From: Pseudomonadota bacterium | Lineage (GTDB): Bacteria > Pseudomonadota > Gammaproteobacteria > Xanthomonadales > Xanthomonadaceae | Direction of reading: 5' to 3' | Assembly (NCBI GenBank): GCA_023423235.1 | Contig: JAFAFY010000086.1 | Span: 1 to 8,042 of the forward strand | DNA length: 8,042 bases | Part shown: positions 1 to 5,453 of the stretch, one piece after another | How the letters are laid out: each line of letters starts with the position of its first letter | Numbering within the stretch: the stretch's first letter is position 1 | Translations under genes and position numbers: made by a program | The notes under the pieces: model-generated | Told to the model about the DNA's origin: nothing | The model's input: only the letters and a program-made list of their open reading frames with translations | Databases searched by the model: none

Positions 1-24
1 ACCCGATACAGGAGCCTCAGCAGC

Positions 25-573
25 ATGGCCACACACCGCATTGCCGTGATCGTCGGCAGCCTCCGCAAGGATTCGTTCAACCGCAAGCTGGCCGATGCGC
101 TGGCGGACCTCGCTCCGGCATCGCTCGCCTTCGAGCAGGTGGCAATCGGCGCACTGCCGCTCTACAACCAGGACGACGACGATGCGCCGGCCGCTTCGGT
201 CACCGCGTTCAAGCAGCAGGTGGCTCAAGCCGACGGCTTCCTGTTCGTCACGCCCGAGTACAACCGCTCGATCCCCGGCGTGCTGAAGAACGCGCTCGAT
301 CATGGCTCTCGGCCCTATGGCCAGAGCGTCTGGACCGGCAAGCCCGGTGCGGTGCTGGGTGTCTCGCCCGGGGCGATCGGCACCGCGGTCGCGCAGCAGC
401 ACCTGCGCACGATCCTGGCCTACCTCGACGTCGTGACCCTGGGCCAGCCGGAGGTGTTCCTCAAGGCGGACAACGTGTTCGCGGACGGTGGTGGGCTCAG
501 CGAGAGCAGCGCGAAGTTCCTGCAGAAATGGATGGACCGCTACGCGGCGTGGATCGCCCGCCAGGCCGCCTGA
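25..573 (+). CDS. NADPH-dependent FMN reductase (ChrR/YieF-type quinone/chromate reductase)
   Basis: This is a 182-aa soluble flavoprotein of the flavodoxin-like fold. The family transfers two electrons from NAD(P)H to quinones and some metal oxyanions and acts in the cytoplasm. Seen in the sequence: the FMN phosphate-binding loop near residues 11-20 (GSLRKDSFNR, the family's GSxRxxSxN pattern), the LPLYNQD segment near 44-50, and the highly conserved TPEYNRSIPGVLKNALDH block at about 76-93, followed by a GKPGAVLGVSPGAIGT stretch that contributes to flavin binding and dimer contacts. Length fits the family (about 180-190 aa). AGGAG at 10-14 lies 10 nt before the ATG and supports the start. 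A run of five Asp codons (near residues 51-55) is slightly unusual. The upstream promoter is outside the window. The gene converges on the next one, with a hairpin between them. Family assignment is firm; the physiological substrate cannot be read from sequence, so I give no symbol. Confidence 0.93.
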   Translation: MATHRIAVIVGSLRKDSFNRKLADALADLAPASLAFEQVAIGALPLYNQDDDDAPAASVTAFKQQVAQADGFLFVTPEYNRSIPGVLKNALDHGSRPYGQSVWTGKPGAVLGVSPGAIGTAVAQQHLRTILAYLDVVTLGQPEVFLKADNVFADGGGLSESSAKFLQKWMDRYAAWIARQAA

Positions 574-596
574 CCGCCCAAGGATGGCGAGCGTCG

Positions 597-619
597 CGTC
601 GCGGGCCTACGCCGCGACG
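597..619 (+). terminator. GC hairpin after the FMN reductase gene
   Basis: Perfect 8-bp inverted repeat: CGTCGCGG at 597-604 pairs with CCGCGACG at 612-619 across a 7-nt loop. It begins 23 nt after the FMN reductase stop and overlaps the stop codon of the convergent small gene. No T-run follows, so a classical intrinsic terminator is not shown. It could act as a 3'-end stabiliser or a U-tract-less terminator. Confidence 0.35.
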
Positions 620-861
620 GCGACCGGCGCAGCGTGGGCCGACGCCGGATAGCGGCGCTCGGCCTCCAGGCAACCGTCGGAGCCGCGGATCGACAGCACG
701 CCGCCTGCATCGTTTCCGGCAAGCAGCAGCGCGAGCGCTTCGTCGGCAAGGGCTGCGGCGCGCGTGCGGTAATGGGCGCGCACCGCCGCGCTCGCATCGT
801 CCACCAGTTCCCAGCACGATGCGTCGAGGTTGTAGCGCAGGGTGAAGCGGGCACAGGGCAT
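607..861 (-). CDS. Small hypothetical protein, DUF2188-like
   Basis: This 84-aa cytoplasmic protein has no signal peptide or membrane segment. Residues 7-70 follow a pattern of short beta strands and one helix: TLRYNLDASCWELVDD, then an Arg/Ala-rich helix with RTRAAALADEALALLL, then a strand (GVLSIRGSDGCLEAE). This resembles the DUF2188 layout (a Trp-containing strand, a helix with an 'A..eA..lA' pattern, then a strand and a G-rich turn), but I make that match from memory and it is weak. The C-terminus is Ala/Val-rich and probably unstructured. The reading frame is the most protein-like of those overlapping here, and the divergent and convergent neighbours leave space only for this gene. The ATG at 861 has only a weak GGAA upstream. 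Function unknown. Confidence 0.6.
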   Translation of the reverse strand: MPCARFTLRYNLDASCWELVDDASAAVRAHYRTRAAALADEALALLLAGNDAGGVLSIRGSDGCLEAERRYPASAHAAPVAVAA

Positions 862-929
862 GGGGTGGTTCCGAGGGCGGAGGTGGGATGCCGACGTGCG
901 TGCAACGGCATGCGCACCTACCTTAGCGG

Positions 930-974
930 GCCCCTGGTGAGGGACGCCTGCGCAATCGTTAATGCGCCAGGGGC
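930..974. promoter_or_regulatory. Nested inverted repeats in the DUF421 upstream region
   Basis: Outer arms GCCCCTGG (930-937) and CCAGGGGC (967-974) are perfect 8-bp complements. Inside them GCGCA (950-954) and TGCGC (963-967) form a second pair around the AT-rich loop ATCGTTAA (955-962). The two pairs share base 967, so they are partly alternative or form one stem with a large one-sided internal loop. The element lies 94-138 nt upstream of the DUF421 ATG and 69-113 nt upstream of the divergent small gene. It could be an operator or a leader structure for either gene. The symmetry is seen directly; a function is inference. Confidence 0.4.
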
Positions 975-1055
975 GAGACCGGGCATGTCATTCACCGGCA
1001 GGCAACGCCTCGGGACGGATAACGGGCCCCCAGCGTGGATGCGGGCCGTGCCCGC

Positions 1056-1059
1056 GGAG
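1056..1059 (+). promoter_or_regulatory. Shine-Dalgarno of the DUF421 gene
   Basis: GGAG lies 8 nt before the ATG at 1068. This favours that ATG over the in-frame GTG at 1035, which would add 11 residues and has no comparable site. Confidence 0.7.
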
Positions 1060-1067
1060 CTTGTCCG

Positions 1068-1595
1068 ATGCCGCTCGCCGACAGCCTGTTCCACCTTGCC
1101 ATGCCGTGGTGGGAATTCGTGCTGCGCGCGGCAGCGGTGTACCTCGTGGTGCTGGCGCTGGTGCGCATCAGCGGCAAGCGCACGGTCGGCCAGTTCACCC
1201 CCTTCGATCTCGTGGTGGTGGTTCTGCTGGGCACTGCGGTACAGAACGCGCTGATTGGCGAGGACACGTCGCTGCTGGGCGGCTTGATCCTGGCCGCGAC
1301 CCTGCTGGGCCTGAACTGGCTGGTCGGCGTGCTGTCGGCGCGCAGCCGCCGCTTCGACCGCTTCGTCGAGGGACATCCGGTGATCCTGGCGCGCCATGGC
1401 CGGATCTATCGGGACCAACTGGTCCGGCAATCTGTCAGCACCGAGGATTTCGCGATCGCCCGCCGCAGCTCTGGATGCGCGACCGTGGCGGAGATCGAGA
1501 TCGCGGTGCTTGAAACTTCAGGCGAGATCACCGTGGTCAAGCGCGATGCGGCCGCACATGCCCCTGCCCGGAATAGCGCTTCCAGCCACGACTAG
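1068..1595 (+). CDS. DUF421 domain-containing membrane protein (YetF-like)
   Basis: This 175-aa inner-membrane protein belongs to the DUF421/YetF family, whose molecular role is not established. Three hydrophobic segments can be seen at about 15-32, 46-59 and 67-85. The family's hallmark RISGKRTVGQFTPFDLVVVV (about 33-52) joins the first two, and the GTAVQNALIGEDTSLLGG loop leads into the third. The soluble C-terminal part contains the HPVILARHGRIYRDQL block (about 105-120) and ends with AEIEIAVLETSGEITVVKRD (about 143-162), the typical strand pair of the domain. A poorly conserved 13-residue tail follows. Length is near that of short family members. The start at 1068 is chosen over the GTG at 1035 because of the GGAG site. 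The gene stands alone, divergent from the upstream small gene and convergent with the thioredoxin gene. Family identification is strong; function unknown. Confidence 0.9.
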   Translation: MPLADSLFHLAMPWWEFVLRAAAVYLVVLALVRISGKRTVGQFTPFDLVVVVLLGTAVQNALIGEDTSLLGGLILAATLLGLNWLVGVLSARSRRFDRFVEGHPVILARHGRIYRDQLVRQSVSTEDFAIARRSSGCATVAEIEIAVLETSGEITVVKRDAAAHAPARNSASSHD

Positions 1596-1630
1596 CGTTG
1601 GCAGAGCGAAACGGTCACGCGCCTGCGGAG

Positions 1631-1646
1631 CGCCAGCGCGCTGGCG
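1631..1646 (+). terminator. 16-bp perfect palindrome after the DUF421 gene
   Basis: CGCCAGCG followed directly by CGCTGGCG is a perfect 16-bp palindrome. As RNA it folds as a 6-bp stem with a CGCG loop. It lies 36 nt after the DUF421 stop in the 114-bp spacer between two convergent genes. No T-tract follows. Likely a 3'-end structure, but a dimeric-protein binding site cannot be excluded. Confidence 0.35.
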
Positions 1647-1664
1647 ACTGGCGACGTCCGCAAA

Positions 1665-1696
1665 CCGGCTTGCGCATGTGCAAGCGCAAGGCCCGG
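1665..1696 (-). terminator. Hairpin after the thioredoxin-like gene
   Basis: CTTGCGC (1669-1675) pairs with GCGCAAG (1684-1690) over an 8-nt loop. The stem extends through CCGG (1665-1668) with CCGG (1693-1696) after a 2-nt bulge, giving 11 bp in all. It begins 14 nt beyond the stop of the minus-strand thioredoxin gene. No U-run is present. This is the strongest structure in the convergent spacer. Confidence 0.45.
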
Positions 1697-1709
1697 CGCC
1701 CGTGGTCGA

Positions 1710-2078
1710 TCAGTCCGCGTCGGACACGCCATCGGCGGCAGCGGGCGGGTCCTGATCCAACGCTGCGTCGAGCCACTGCGCCAGTTCGCGCGGCGATGTC
1801 GGCCGCACCGTCCGAGCCACCTCGCGGCCGTCGCGCAGCAGCACCAGCGTGGGCCACAGCTTGACCCGGAACGCCCGGCCCGGTTGTCGCCCCTTGCCAT
1901 CCTCGATCTTCAGGTGGACGACGCCGTCGCGCCCGGCCAGCGCCGCTTCGATCGCCGGCTGCGCGGCCTGGCAGTGGCCGCACCAGCCGGTACCGAACTC
2001 CAGCAGCACGACGCCGCTGGTCCCTGCCAGCACCTCGGCCGGCGGCGCCTCGGCGCGGTAGTCGCGCATGAACGTCAT
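1710..2078 (-). CDS. Thioredoxin-family protein with WCGHC active site
   Basis: A 122-aa single-domain thioredoxin fold with no signal peptide, so probably cytoplasmic. The redox motif WCGHC is at residues 32-36 (Cys33, Cys36), preceded by the usual strand VVLLEFGTG (23-31). The cis-proline loop is WPT at 75-77 (Pro76), followed by the strand LVLLRDGREV and a closing helix (PRELAQWLDAAL). The HxC dipeptide (Gly-His) is the protein-disulfide-isomerase type rather than the Gly-Pro of classical thioredoxin, which in the family raises the redox potential. A 14-residue Asp/Ala/Pro-rich tail extends past the domain. The ATG at 2078 is taken as start; a second Met is at residue 4. The only possible ribosome site is a weak AGCAGG 9 nt upstream, within a tandem repeat. 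It lies downstream of the host-attachment gene on the same strand, 109 bp away. Confidence 0.9.
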   Translation of the reverse strand: MTFMRDYRAEAPPAEVLAGTSGVVLLEFGTGWCGHCQAAQPAIEAALAGRDGVVHLKIEDGKGRQPGRAFRVKLWPTLVLLRDGREVARTVRPTSPRELAQWLDAALDQDPPAAADGVSDAD

Positions 2079-2091
2079 GCCTGCATGCCTG
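2076..2091 (-). repeat. Tandem 8-bp repeat over the thioredoxin start codon
   Basis: The plus strand reads CATGCCTG twice in direct succession (2076-2083 and 2084-2091). On the minus strand this places two ATG codons 8 nt apart. The upstream one reads Met-Gln-Ala-stop, and its TGA overlaps the thioredoxin ATG as ATGA. The repeat is seen directly; any role in translation is inference. Confidence 0.6.
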
Positions 2092-2135
2092 CTGGAGGTG
2101 GACCGGCAGGATTGCCGCGGTCACCCGTTGCCGTG

Positions 2136-2159
2136 AGCGACGTTGCCACCAGCGTCGCT
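2136..2159 (-). terminator. Hairpin after the host-attachment gene
   Basis: AGCGACG (2136-2142) pairs perfectly with CGTCGCT (2153-2159) over a 10-nt loop. It lies 28 nt beyond the stop of the minus-strand host-attachment gene and about 58 nt before the thioredoxin ATG. It may end or attenuate transcription between the two genes. No U-tract. Confidence 0.35.
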
Positions 2160-2187
2160 GCCTCGACAGACATGGCCACGACCGTGC

Positions 2188-2586
2188 TCACGACAACGCG
2201 GTCTCGATCGATTCCAGCGGCAGGTTGGTGTAATCCTTCGCCAGGTCGCCGACCAGCCGCTCCAGGGTTTCCTTGTGCAGCAGCGGGCGCACGCGTCCCA
2301 GCGTCTGCGGGTCGGCCACCAGCACGACGTGCGCGTAGCGGTTCTGCAGCGCGCCCTCGTTGAGTCCCTTGGCCAGCTGCTTGGCGAAGGTGGCTTCGTC
2401 GAGCTGGGAGGCGCTGGATTCGGCGGGCATGGCACCGGACGGGCCATCGTCGTCGAGGTTCATGCCTTCCAGCAACGCCTCCTGGCGCAGCGCCAGCTTG
2501 CGGCCGTCGCCGACGTTGCTGAACACACGCGCCGCGCCGCCATTGGCCACCACCACCAGTGCGCCTTCGGGAATCTTCATCGTCAT
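2188..2586 (-). CDS. Host attachment protein (bacterial eRF1-like family)
   Basis: This 132-aa protein matches the family annotated 'protein required for attachment to host cells', which structure-based classifications group with bacterial eRF1-like (baeRF) domains. Characteristic segments are IPEGALVVVANGGAARVF at the N-terminus (5-22), where a strand leads into the family's 'ann.rARif' motif, the central charged/Ser linker MNLDDDGPSGAMPAESSAS (42-60), and FAKQLAKGLNEGAL followed by YAHVVLVADPQTLGRVRPLL (84-103) and a final LVGDLAKDYTNLPLESIE (111-128). There is no signal peptide. The name comes from plant-associated bacteria and says little about the real role here. The ATG at 2586 is chosen because GGAG is 10 nt upstream; ATG 2580, two codons later, is the alternative. 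The frame stays open upstream to 3186, but that extension is antisense to the DUF1624 gene and not protein-like. Confidence 0.85.
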   Translation of the reverse strand: MTMKIPEGALVVVANGGAARVFSNVGDGRKLALRQEALLEGMNLDDDGPSGAMPAESSASQLDEATFAKQLAKGLNEGALQNRYAHVVLVADPQTLGRVRPLLHKETLERLVGDLAKDYTNLPLESIETALS

Positions 2587-2612
2587 CTGCTGCTTTCTCC
2601 ATTCGGACTTCG

Positions 2613-2633
2613 ACGCGCCATGATCTGGCGCGT
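2613..2633. promoter_or_regulatory. 8-bp inverted repeat upstream of the host-attachment gene
   Basis: ACGCGCCA (2613-2620) and TGGCGCGT (2626-2633) are perfect complements with a 5-nt spacer, TGATC. The element ends 27 nt before the host-attachment ATG, so it would lie in the 5' leader or overlap the core promoter. Its shape fits a dimeric repressor operator or a leader hairpin. No protein can be named. Confidence 0.45.
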
Positions 2634-2769
2634 TTCCGACTCTAGGCAGGCATTCGTGAGGACCGTGCATGGCGGATGTGGAGACGCCGTTGCAGGTCGG
2701 GCCGCTGCGGCGCAGCGCCGACGGCAGTCCATCGAACGATCCGCCAGGCAGCAGACCGCGAGGCCGCGA

Positions 2770-2806
2770 TTCGGAGCTGTTTTCAGCCCTATGTAATAAT
2801 CTAACA
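2770..2806 (+). promoter_or_regulatory. AT-rich promoter-like patch for the DUF1624 gene
   Basis: In an otherwise very GC-rich window, 2778-2810 is markedly AT-rich. TAATAA (2794-2799) is a fair -10 hexamer. TTCGGA (2770-2775) with an 18-nt spacer is a poor -35. Transcription would begin about 20 nt before the GTG at 2828. The base-composition drop is clear; the exact hexamers are tentative. Confidence 0.4.
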
Positions 2807-2827
2807 ATTACGCCTTGCGAACCCTCT

Positions 2828-4018
2828 GTGCCCGCCACTACCCCCGCCTTCACCACCGCGCCGGCTCCCGCAATTCCCGACAGCCGCCGCCTCGCCTCGA
2901 TCGACCTGCTGCGCGGCACGGTGATGCTGCTGATGCTGCTCGACCATGTGCGCGAGACCTTCTGCCTGCACCACCAGGTCAGCGACCCGATGGACGTGGC
3001 CACGACCTCGCCCGGGCTGTTCCTGTGCCGCCTGCTGGCACATCTGTGCGCCCCGGTGTTCGTGCTGCTGACCGGCATCTCGGCCTGGCTGTACGGCAGC
3101 CGCAAGCCCGACCCGCGGCGCGCGGCCTCGGCCTTCCTGTTCAAGCGCGGGCTGTTCCTGGTGGCGCTGGAGCTGACCCTGGTCAACTTCGCCTGGACCT
3201 TCCAGTTTCCGCCGGATGTGGTCTACCTGCAGGTGATCTGGGCGATCGGCCTGAGCATGCTGGCGCTGTCGCTGCTGCTGTGGCTGCCGCGCGCCGCGCT
3301 GGCGGCCCTCGGCCTTGCGATCATCCTGGGCCACAACCTGCTCGACGGCGTGAGCGTGGCCGGCAACGGCGCGGCGCACGTGCTGTGGGCGGTGCTGCAC
3401 GAACGCGGCTGGATCGAATTCGGCGACGCCCTGCGCCTGCGCACGTCCTATCCGCTGCTGCCGTGGATCGGCGTCATCGCCGTGGGCTATGCGATGGGGC
3501 CGTGGTTCGGCGCCGGGGTCGCGCCGCGCACCCGCCACCGCCGCCTGCTGGCAGCGGGCCTCGGCGCGTTGGCCGCGTTCGCGCTGCTGCGCTGGATCAA
3601 CGTCTACGGCGACACGCCGTGGGCGCCGCAGGCCGATGTGCTACGCAGCTGGATGAGCGTGTTCAATGTGACCAAGTACCCGCCGTCGCTACTGTTCCTG
3701 CTGCTGACCCTGGGCATCGGCCTGTGCCTGCTGCGCTTGTACGAAAGCGCCCAGGTGACCCGCTGGCTGCGACCGCTGGCGGCGATCGGCGCGGCGCCGA
3801 TGTTCTTCTACCTGCTGCATCTGTACGTGCTGAAGGTGCTGTATATCGCCGCGGTCGCGCTGTGGGGGCACAACCACGGCGCCTACTTCGGCGTCGATGG
3901 CATCGGCGCGATGCTGGCGATCACCGCGGTCCTGGCCCTGGCGCTGTATCCGCCGGTGGTGGCGTTCGCACGCTTCAAGGCGCGGCGCCGCGACCTGGCC
4001 TGGTTGCGCTACCTCTGA
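2828..4018 (+). CDS. DUF1624 / HGSNAT-like polytopic membrane protein
   Basis: This 396-aa inner-membrane protein has about ten hydrophobic segments. It matches DUF1624, the bacterial group related to the catalytic domain of heparan-alpha-glucosaminide N-acetyltransferase, which moves acyl groups across membranes onto sugar amines. Seen: RLASIDLLRGTVMLLMLLDH (21-40, with the family Asp39-His40 pair at the end of helix 1), CAPVFVLLTGISAWLYG (74-90), YPLLPWIGVIAVGYAMGPWF (208-227), NVTKYPPSLLFLLLTLGIG (280-298) and PMFFYLLHLYVLKVL (324-338). The C-terminus is basic (FKARRRDLAWLRYL). The GTG at 2828 is preferred because it follows an AT-rich promoter-like patch and removes a 53-residue non-conserved Pro/Arg/Ser-rich extension that begins at ATG 2669. 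No good ribosome site precedes the GTG, so the start is uncertain. The acceptor substrate is unknown. The stop is 34 bp from the convergent secreted orphan's stop. Confidence 0.88.
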   Translation: MPATTPAFTTAPAPAIPDSRRLASIDLLRGTVMLLMLLDHVRETFCLHHQVSDPMDVATTSPGLFLCRLLAHLCAPVFVLLTGISAWLYGSRKPDPRRAASAFLFKRGLFLVALELTLVNFAWTFQFPPDVVYLQVIWAIGLSMLALSLLLWLPRAALAALGLAIILGHNLLDGVSVAGNGAAHVLWAVLHERGWIEFGDALRLRTSYPLLPWIGVIAVGYAMGPWFGAGVAPRTRHRRLLAAGLGALAAFALLRWINVYGDTPWAPQADVLRSWMSVFNVTKYPPSLLFLLLTLGIGLCLLRLYESAQVTRWLRPLAAIGAAPMFFYLLHLYVLKVLYIAAVALWGHNHGAYFGVDGIGAMLAITAVLALALYPPVVAFARFKARRRDLAWLRYL

Positions 4019-4052
4019 GGGTTACCGGCTCTGGGGTTACGGGTGCTGCGGC

Positions 4053-4595
4053 TCAGCGCCAGGGCCGGCGGCTGTCGGTCCAGGATTCACGCCGCGGCGC
4101 GGCGTGGAAGCCGGTCCCGAAACCGTCGACCGGGCCGAAGCCGGCATCGAAGGGATGGCCATACGGCCCCGCTCCGTCGAAATAGTGGCCCAGCGGATAG
4201 CCCGGACCGTCGTAGCGGCCGACCCGGATGTTGAGGTTGGCGACGTTGCCGCTACCGCCGGCGTCCTCGCGGCACAGGTTGATCTCGGCGGCGTTCCAGT
4301 TGCTGTTGCCGCCGCGCGAGCTGTAGCCGATGCCGGTCGACACGCTGCCGGTCACCGTGGCCTCGCTGCCGTCGGGCGAGGTCGGGCAGCCACCGCGGAC
4401 GATCGTACGCCCGGGCGCGCCCGACGCGGCCGGCGCTGCCCGGCGCGGGCCGGTGTATTCGCCGTCGCCGAATGCGCCGGCGCCGGAAAACATCGGCTGG
4501 CTGGGCAGACTGAGATCGACTTGCGCCGGGTCCGTGGCCAGCGCAGGCAGTGCATACAGCAGGGTCGGCAGCAGGAGCGCGGGGGCGAGACGCAT
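4053..4595 (-). CDS. Exported Gly/Pro-rich hypothetical protein
   Basis: A 180-aa protein with a clear Sec signal peptide: MRLAPALLLPTLLYALPALA (1-20), with likely cleavage after Ala20. The mature protein starts TDPAQVDLSL. It has two Cys (70 and 108) that could form one disulfide around a Ser/Gly/Thr-rich strand region (SEATVTGSVSTGIGYSSRGG, 77-96) and the segment NWNAAEINLC. The C-terminal third is rich in Gly, Pro, Tyr, Phe and His (about 128-165) and ends in a basic Arg/Trp tail. I recognise no family; it looks like the small exported orphans common in Xanthomonadaceae. The start is fixed by GAGGAAA a few bases upstream and by the signal peptide; the frame is open further upstream to 4730, but that extension overlaps the SDR gene and is not protein-like. 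Convergent with the DUF1624 gene. Confidence 0.78.
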   Translation of the reverse strand: MRLAPALLLPTLLYALPALATDPAQVDLSLPSQPMFSGAGAFGDGEYTGPRRAAPAASGAPGRTIVRGGCPTSPDGSEATVTGSVSTGIGYSSRGGNSNWNAAEINLCREDAGGSGNVANLNIRVGRYDGPGYPLGHYFDGAGPYGHPFDAGFGPVDGFGTGFHAAPRRESWTDSRRPWR

Positions 4596-4600
4596 GCAGG

Positions 4601-4607
4601 TTTCCTC
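4601..4607 (-). promoter_or_regulatory. Shine-Dalgarno of the exported Gly/Pro-rich protein
   Basis: On the minus strand GAGGAAA stands 5 nt before the ATG at 4595. It selects this ATG, which also begins the signal peptide, over upstream in-frame starts. Confidence 0.7.
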
Positions 4608-4681
4608 GGGGCACGCGACACGCGTGCGTTGCGACGCTAGCAGCAGGTGCTTGAATGCGCGCTGGCTTGGCTTGTGCGGCA

Positions 4682-4700
4682 CCGGGAACTTTGTACCCGG
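4682..4700 (-). terminator. Imperfect hairpin after the SDR gene
   Basis: CCGGGAAC (4682-4689) and GTACCCGG (4693-4700) pair over a 3-nt loop with one A/A mismatch (7 of 8 pairs). It lies 26 nt beyond the SDR stop and 87-105 nt upstream of the exported orphan's ATG. It could be a terminator or an operator for the downstream gene. Confidence 0.35.
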
Positions 4701-4726
4701 AAGTGGCGGACACGCGCGCCGTGCGC

Positions 4727-5359
4727 TCACGCCAGCGCCGCGGCGGTCACCACCCGGCAGCCCGGCTGCGGGTCGAGCACACCGTCGATCAGCGCCCGTG
4801 CGATGTGCGAGGCCGGACTGATGCGCATGCGCCGCGGCAGCACCGGGCCGAGCAACCGCAGTACGCCGGCGGCAACCCGTTCGCCGAGCCGGAACGTATC
4901 GCGCGCACCGCCGATCAGGCCCGGCCGCACCAGCAGCAGCGAAGCGAAACCCATGCCCGCCAGTGCCGCCTCAAGCTCGCCCTTGACCCGGCTGTAGAAG
5001 ATTCTCGAACCGGCATCGGCGCCCGCGGCGGACGTGAGTGCATAGATCCGCGCACCGTGGCGCTGGGCATGCCGGGCCACCCACAACGGGTAGTCGAAAT
5101 CCACCCGCCGGAATGCGGCCTGCGAGCCAGCATCGCGGATCGTCGTGCCCAGCGTGCAGATCACCGCATCCACCGACCACCAGTCGGCGTCGTCGGGCAG
5201 CGTGTCGAAATCGACTACGGGGTTGCGCAGCCTGGGCGCGGTACTCGCCAGGGGCCGGCGCGTCGGCGCGACCACCGCATCGATCCGCGGCTCGGCCAGC
5301 AACCCGGCCAGGACATGGCGACCGACCAGCCCCGTCGCACCCACCAGCAGGACCCGCAT
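4727..5359 (-). CDS. Atypical SDR NAD(P)-binding protein (HTATIP2/TIP30-like)
   Basis: A 210-aa Rossmann-fold protein of the atypical short-chain dehydrogenase/reductase group. The nucleotide-binding motif GATGLVG is at residues 7-13 (MRVLLVGATGLVGRHV). VDAVICTLGTTIRDAGS (63-79) is the TIP30/YwnB-like 'CLGTT...AGS' block. ALTSAAGADAGSRIFYSRVKGELE (107-130) holds the Ser110 region and Tyr122-x3-Lys126, so the catalytic-type YxxxK is kept. LLLVRPGLIGG (141-151) follows. Length fits the family (about 210-220). GGGAG lies 7-11 nt upstream of the ATG at 5359. It is downstream of the DUF6122 gene on the same strand (94 bp), with a hairpin in the gap. The substrate cannot be inferred; the family includes oxidoreductases and non-catalytic regulators. 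Confidence 0.9.
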   Translation of the reverse strand: MRVLLVGATGLVGRHVLAGLLAEPRIDAVVAPTRRPLASTAPRLRNPVVDFDTLPDDADWWSVDAVICTLGTTIRDAGSQAAFRRVDFDYPLWVARHAQRHGARIYALTSAAGADAGSRIFYSRVKGELEAALAGMGFASLLLVRPGLIGGARDTFRLGERVAAGVLRLLGPVLPRRMRISPASHIARALIDGVLDPQPGCRVVTAAALA

Positions 5360-5410
5360 CGCCGCTCTCCCGGTTGCGCGGCGCCCGTTGCCGCATGGGC
5401 ATCATCGCAT

Positions 5411-5431
5411 CGCAGGCGACGGACGCCTGCG
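5411..5431 (-). terminator. Hairpin between the DUF6122 and SDR genes
   Basis: CGCAGGCG (5411-5418) and CGCCTGCG (5424-5431) are perfect 8-bp complements over a 5-nt loop. The structure lies 22 nt past the DUF6122 stop and about 52 nt before the SDR ATG. No U-tract. Candidate terminator or processing site separating the two genes. Confidence 0.4.
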
Positions 5432-5453
5432 TACCCAGACCAGCGCGGCATTG

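Noticed and set aside
1035..1067. GTG start for DUF421 giving 11 extra residues
   Set aside because: No ribosome site before it, while ATG 1068 has GGAG at the right distance and matches the family's N-terminus.
634..1254. Plus-strand 206-codon frame
   Set aside because: Antisense to the small DUF2188-like gene and out of frame with DUF421; composition is unlike a protein.
2587..3186. Upstream in-frame extension of the host-attachment protein (to 332 aa)
   Set aside because: It is antisense to the DUF1624 coding region and promoter, is Arg/Ser/Gly-rich and not protein-like; the family begins at the chosen start, which has a ribosome site.
2801..3538. Long minus-strand open frame of 245 codons
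   Set aside because: Antisense shadow of the DUF1624 gene; Gln/Arg/His-rich composition is typical of reading GC-rich coding DNA on the wrong strand.
2815..4185. Plus-strand open frame of 456 codons
   Set aside because: Out-of-frame shadow of the DUF1624 gene; Arg/Ala/Pro-rich with no membrane pattern or recognisable domain.
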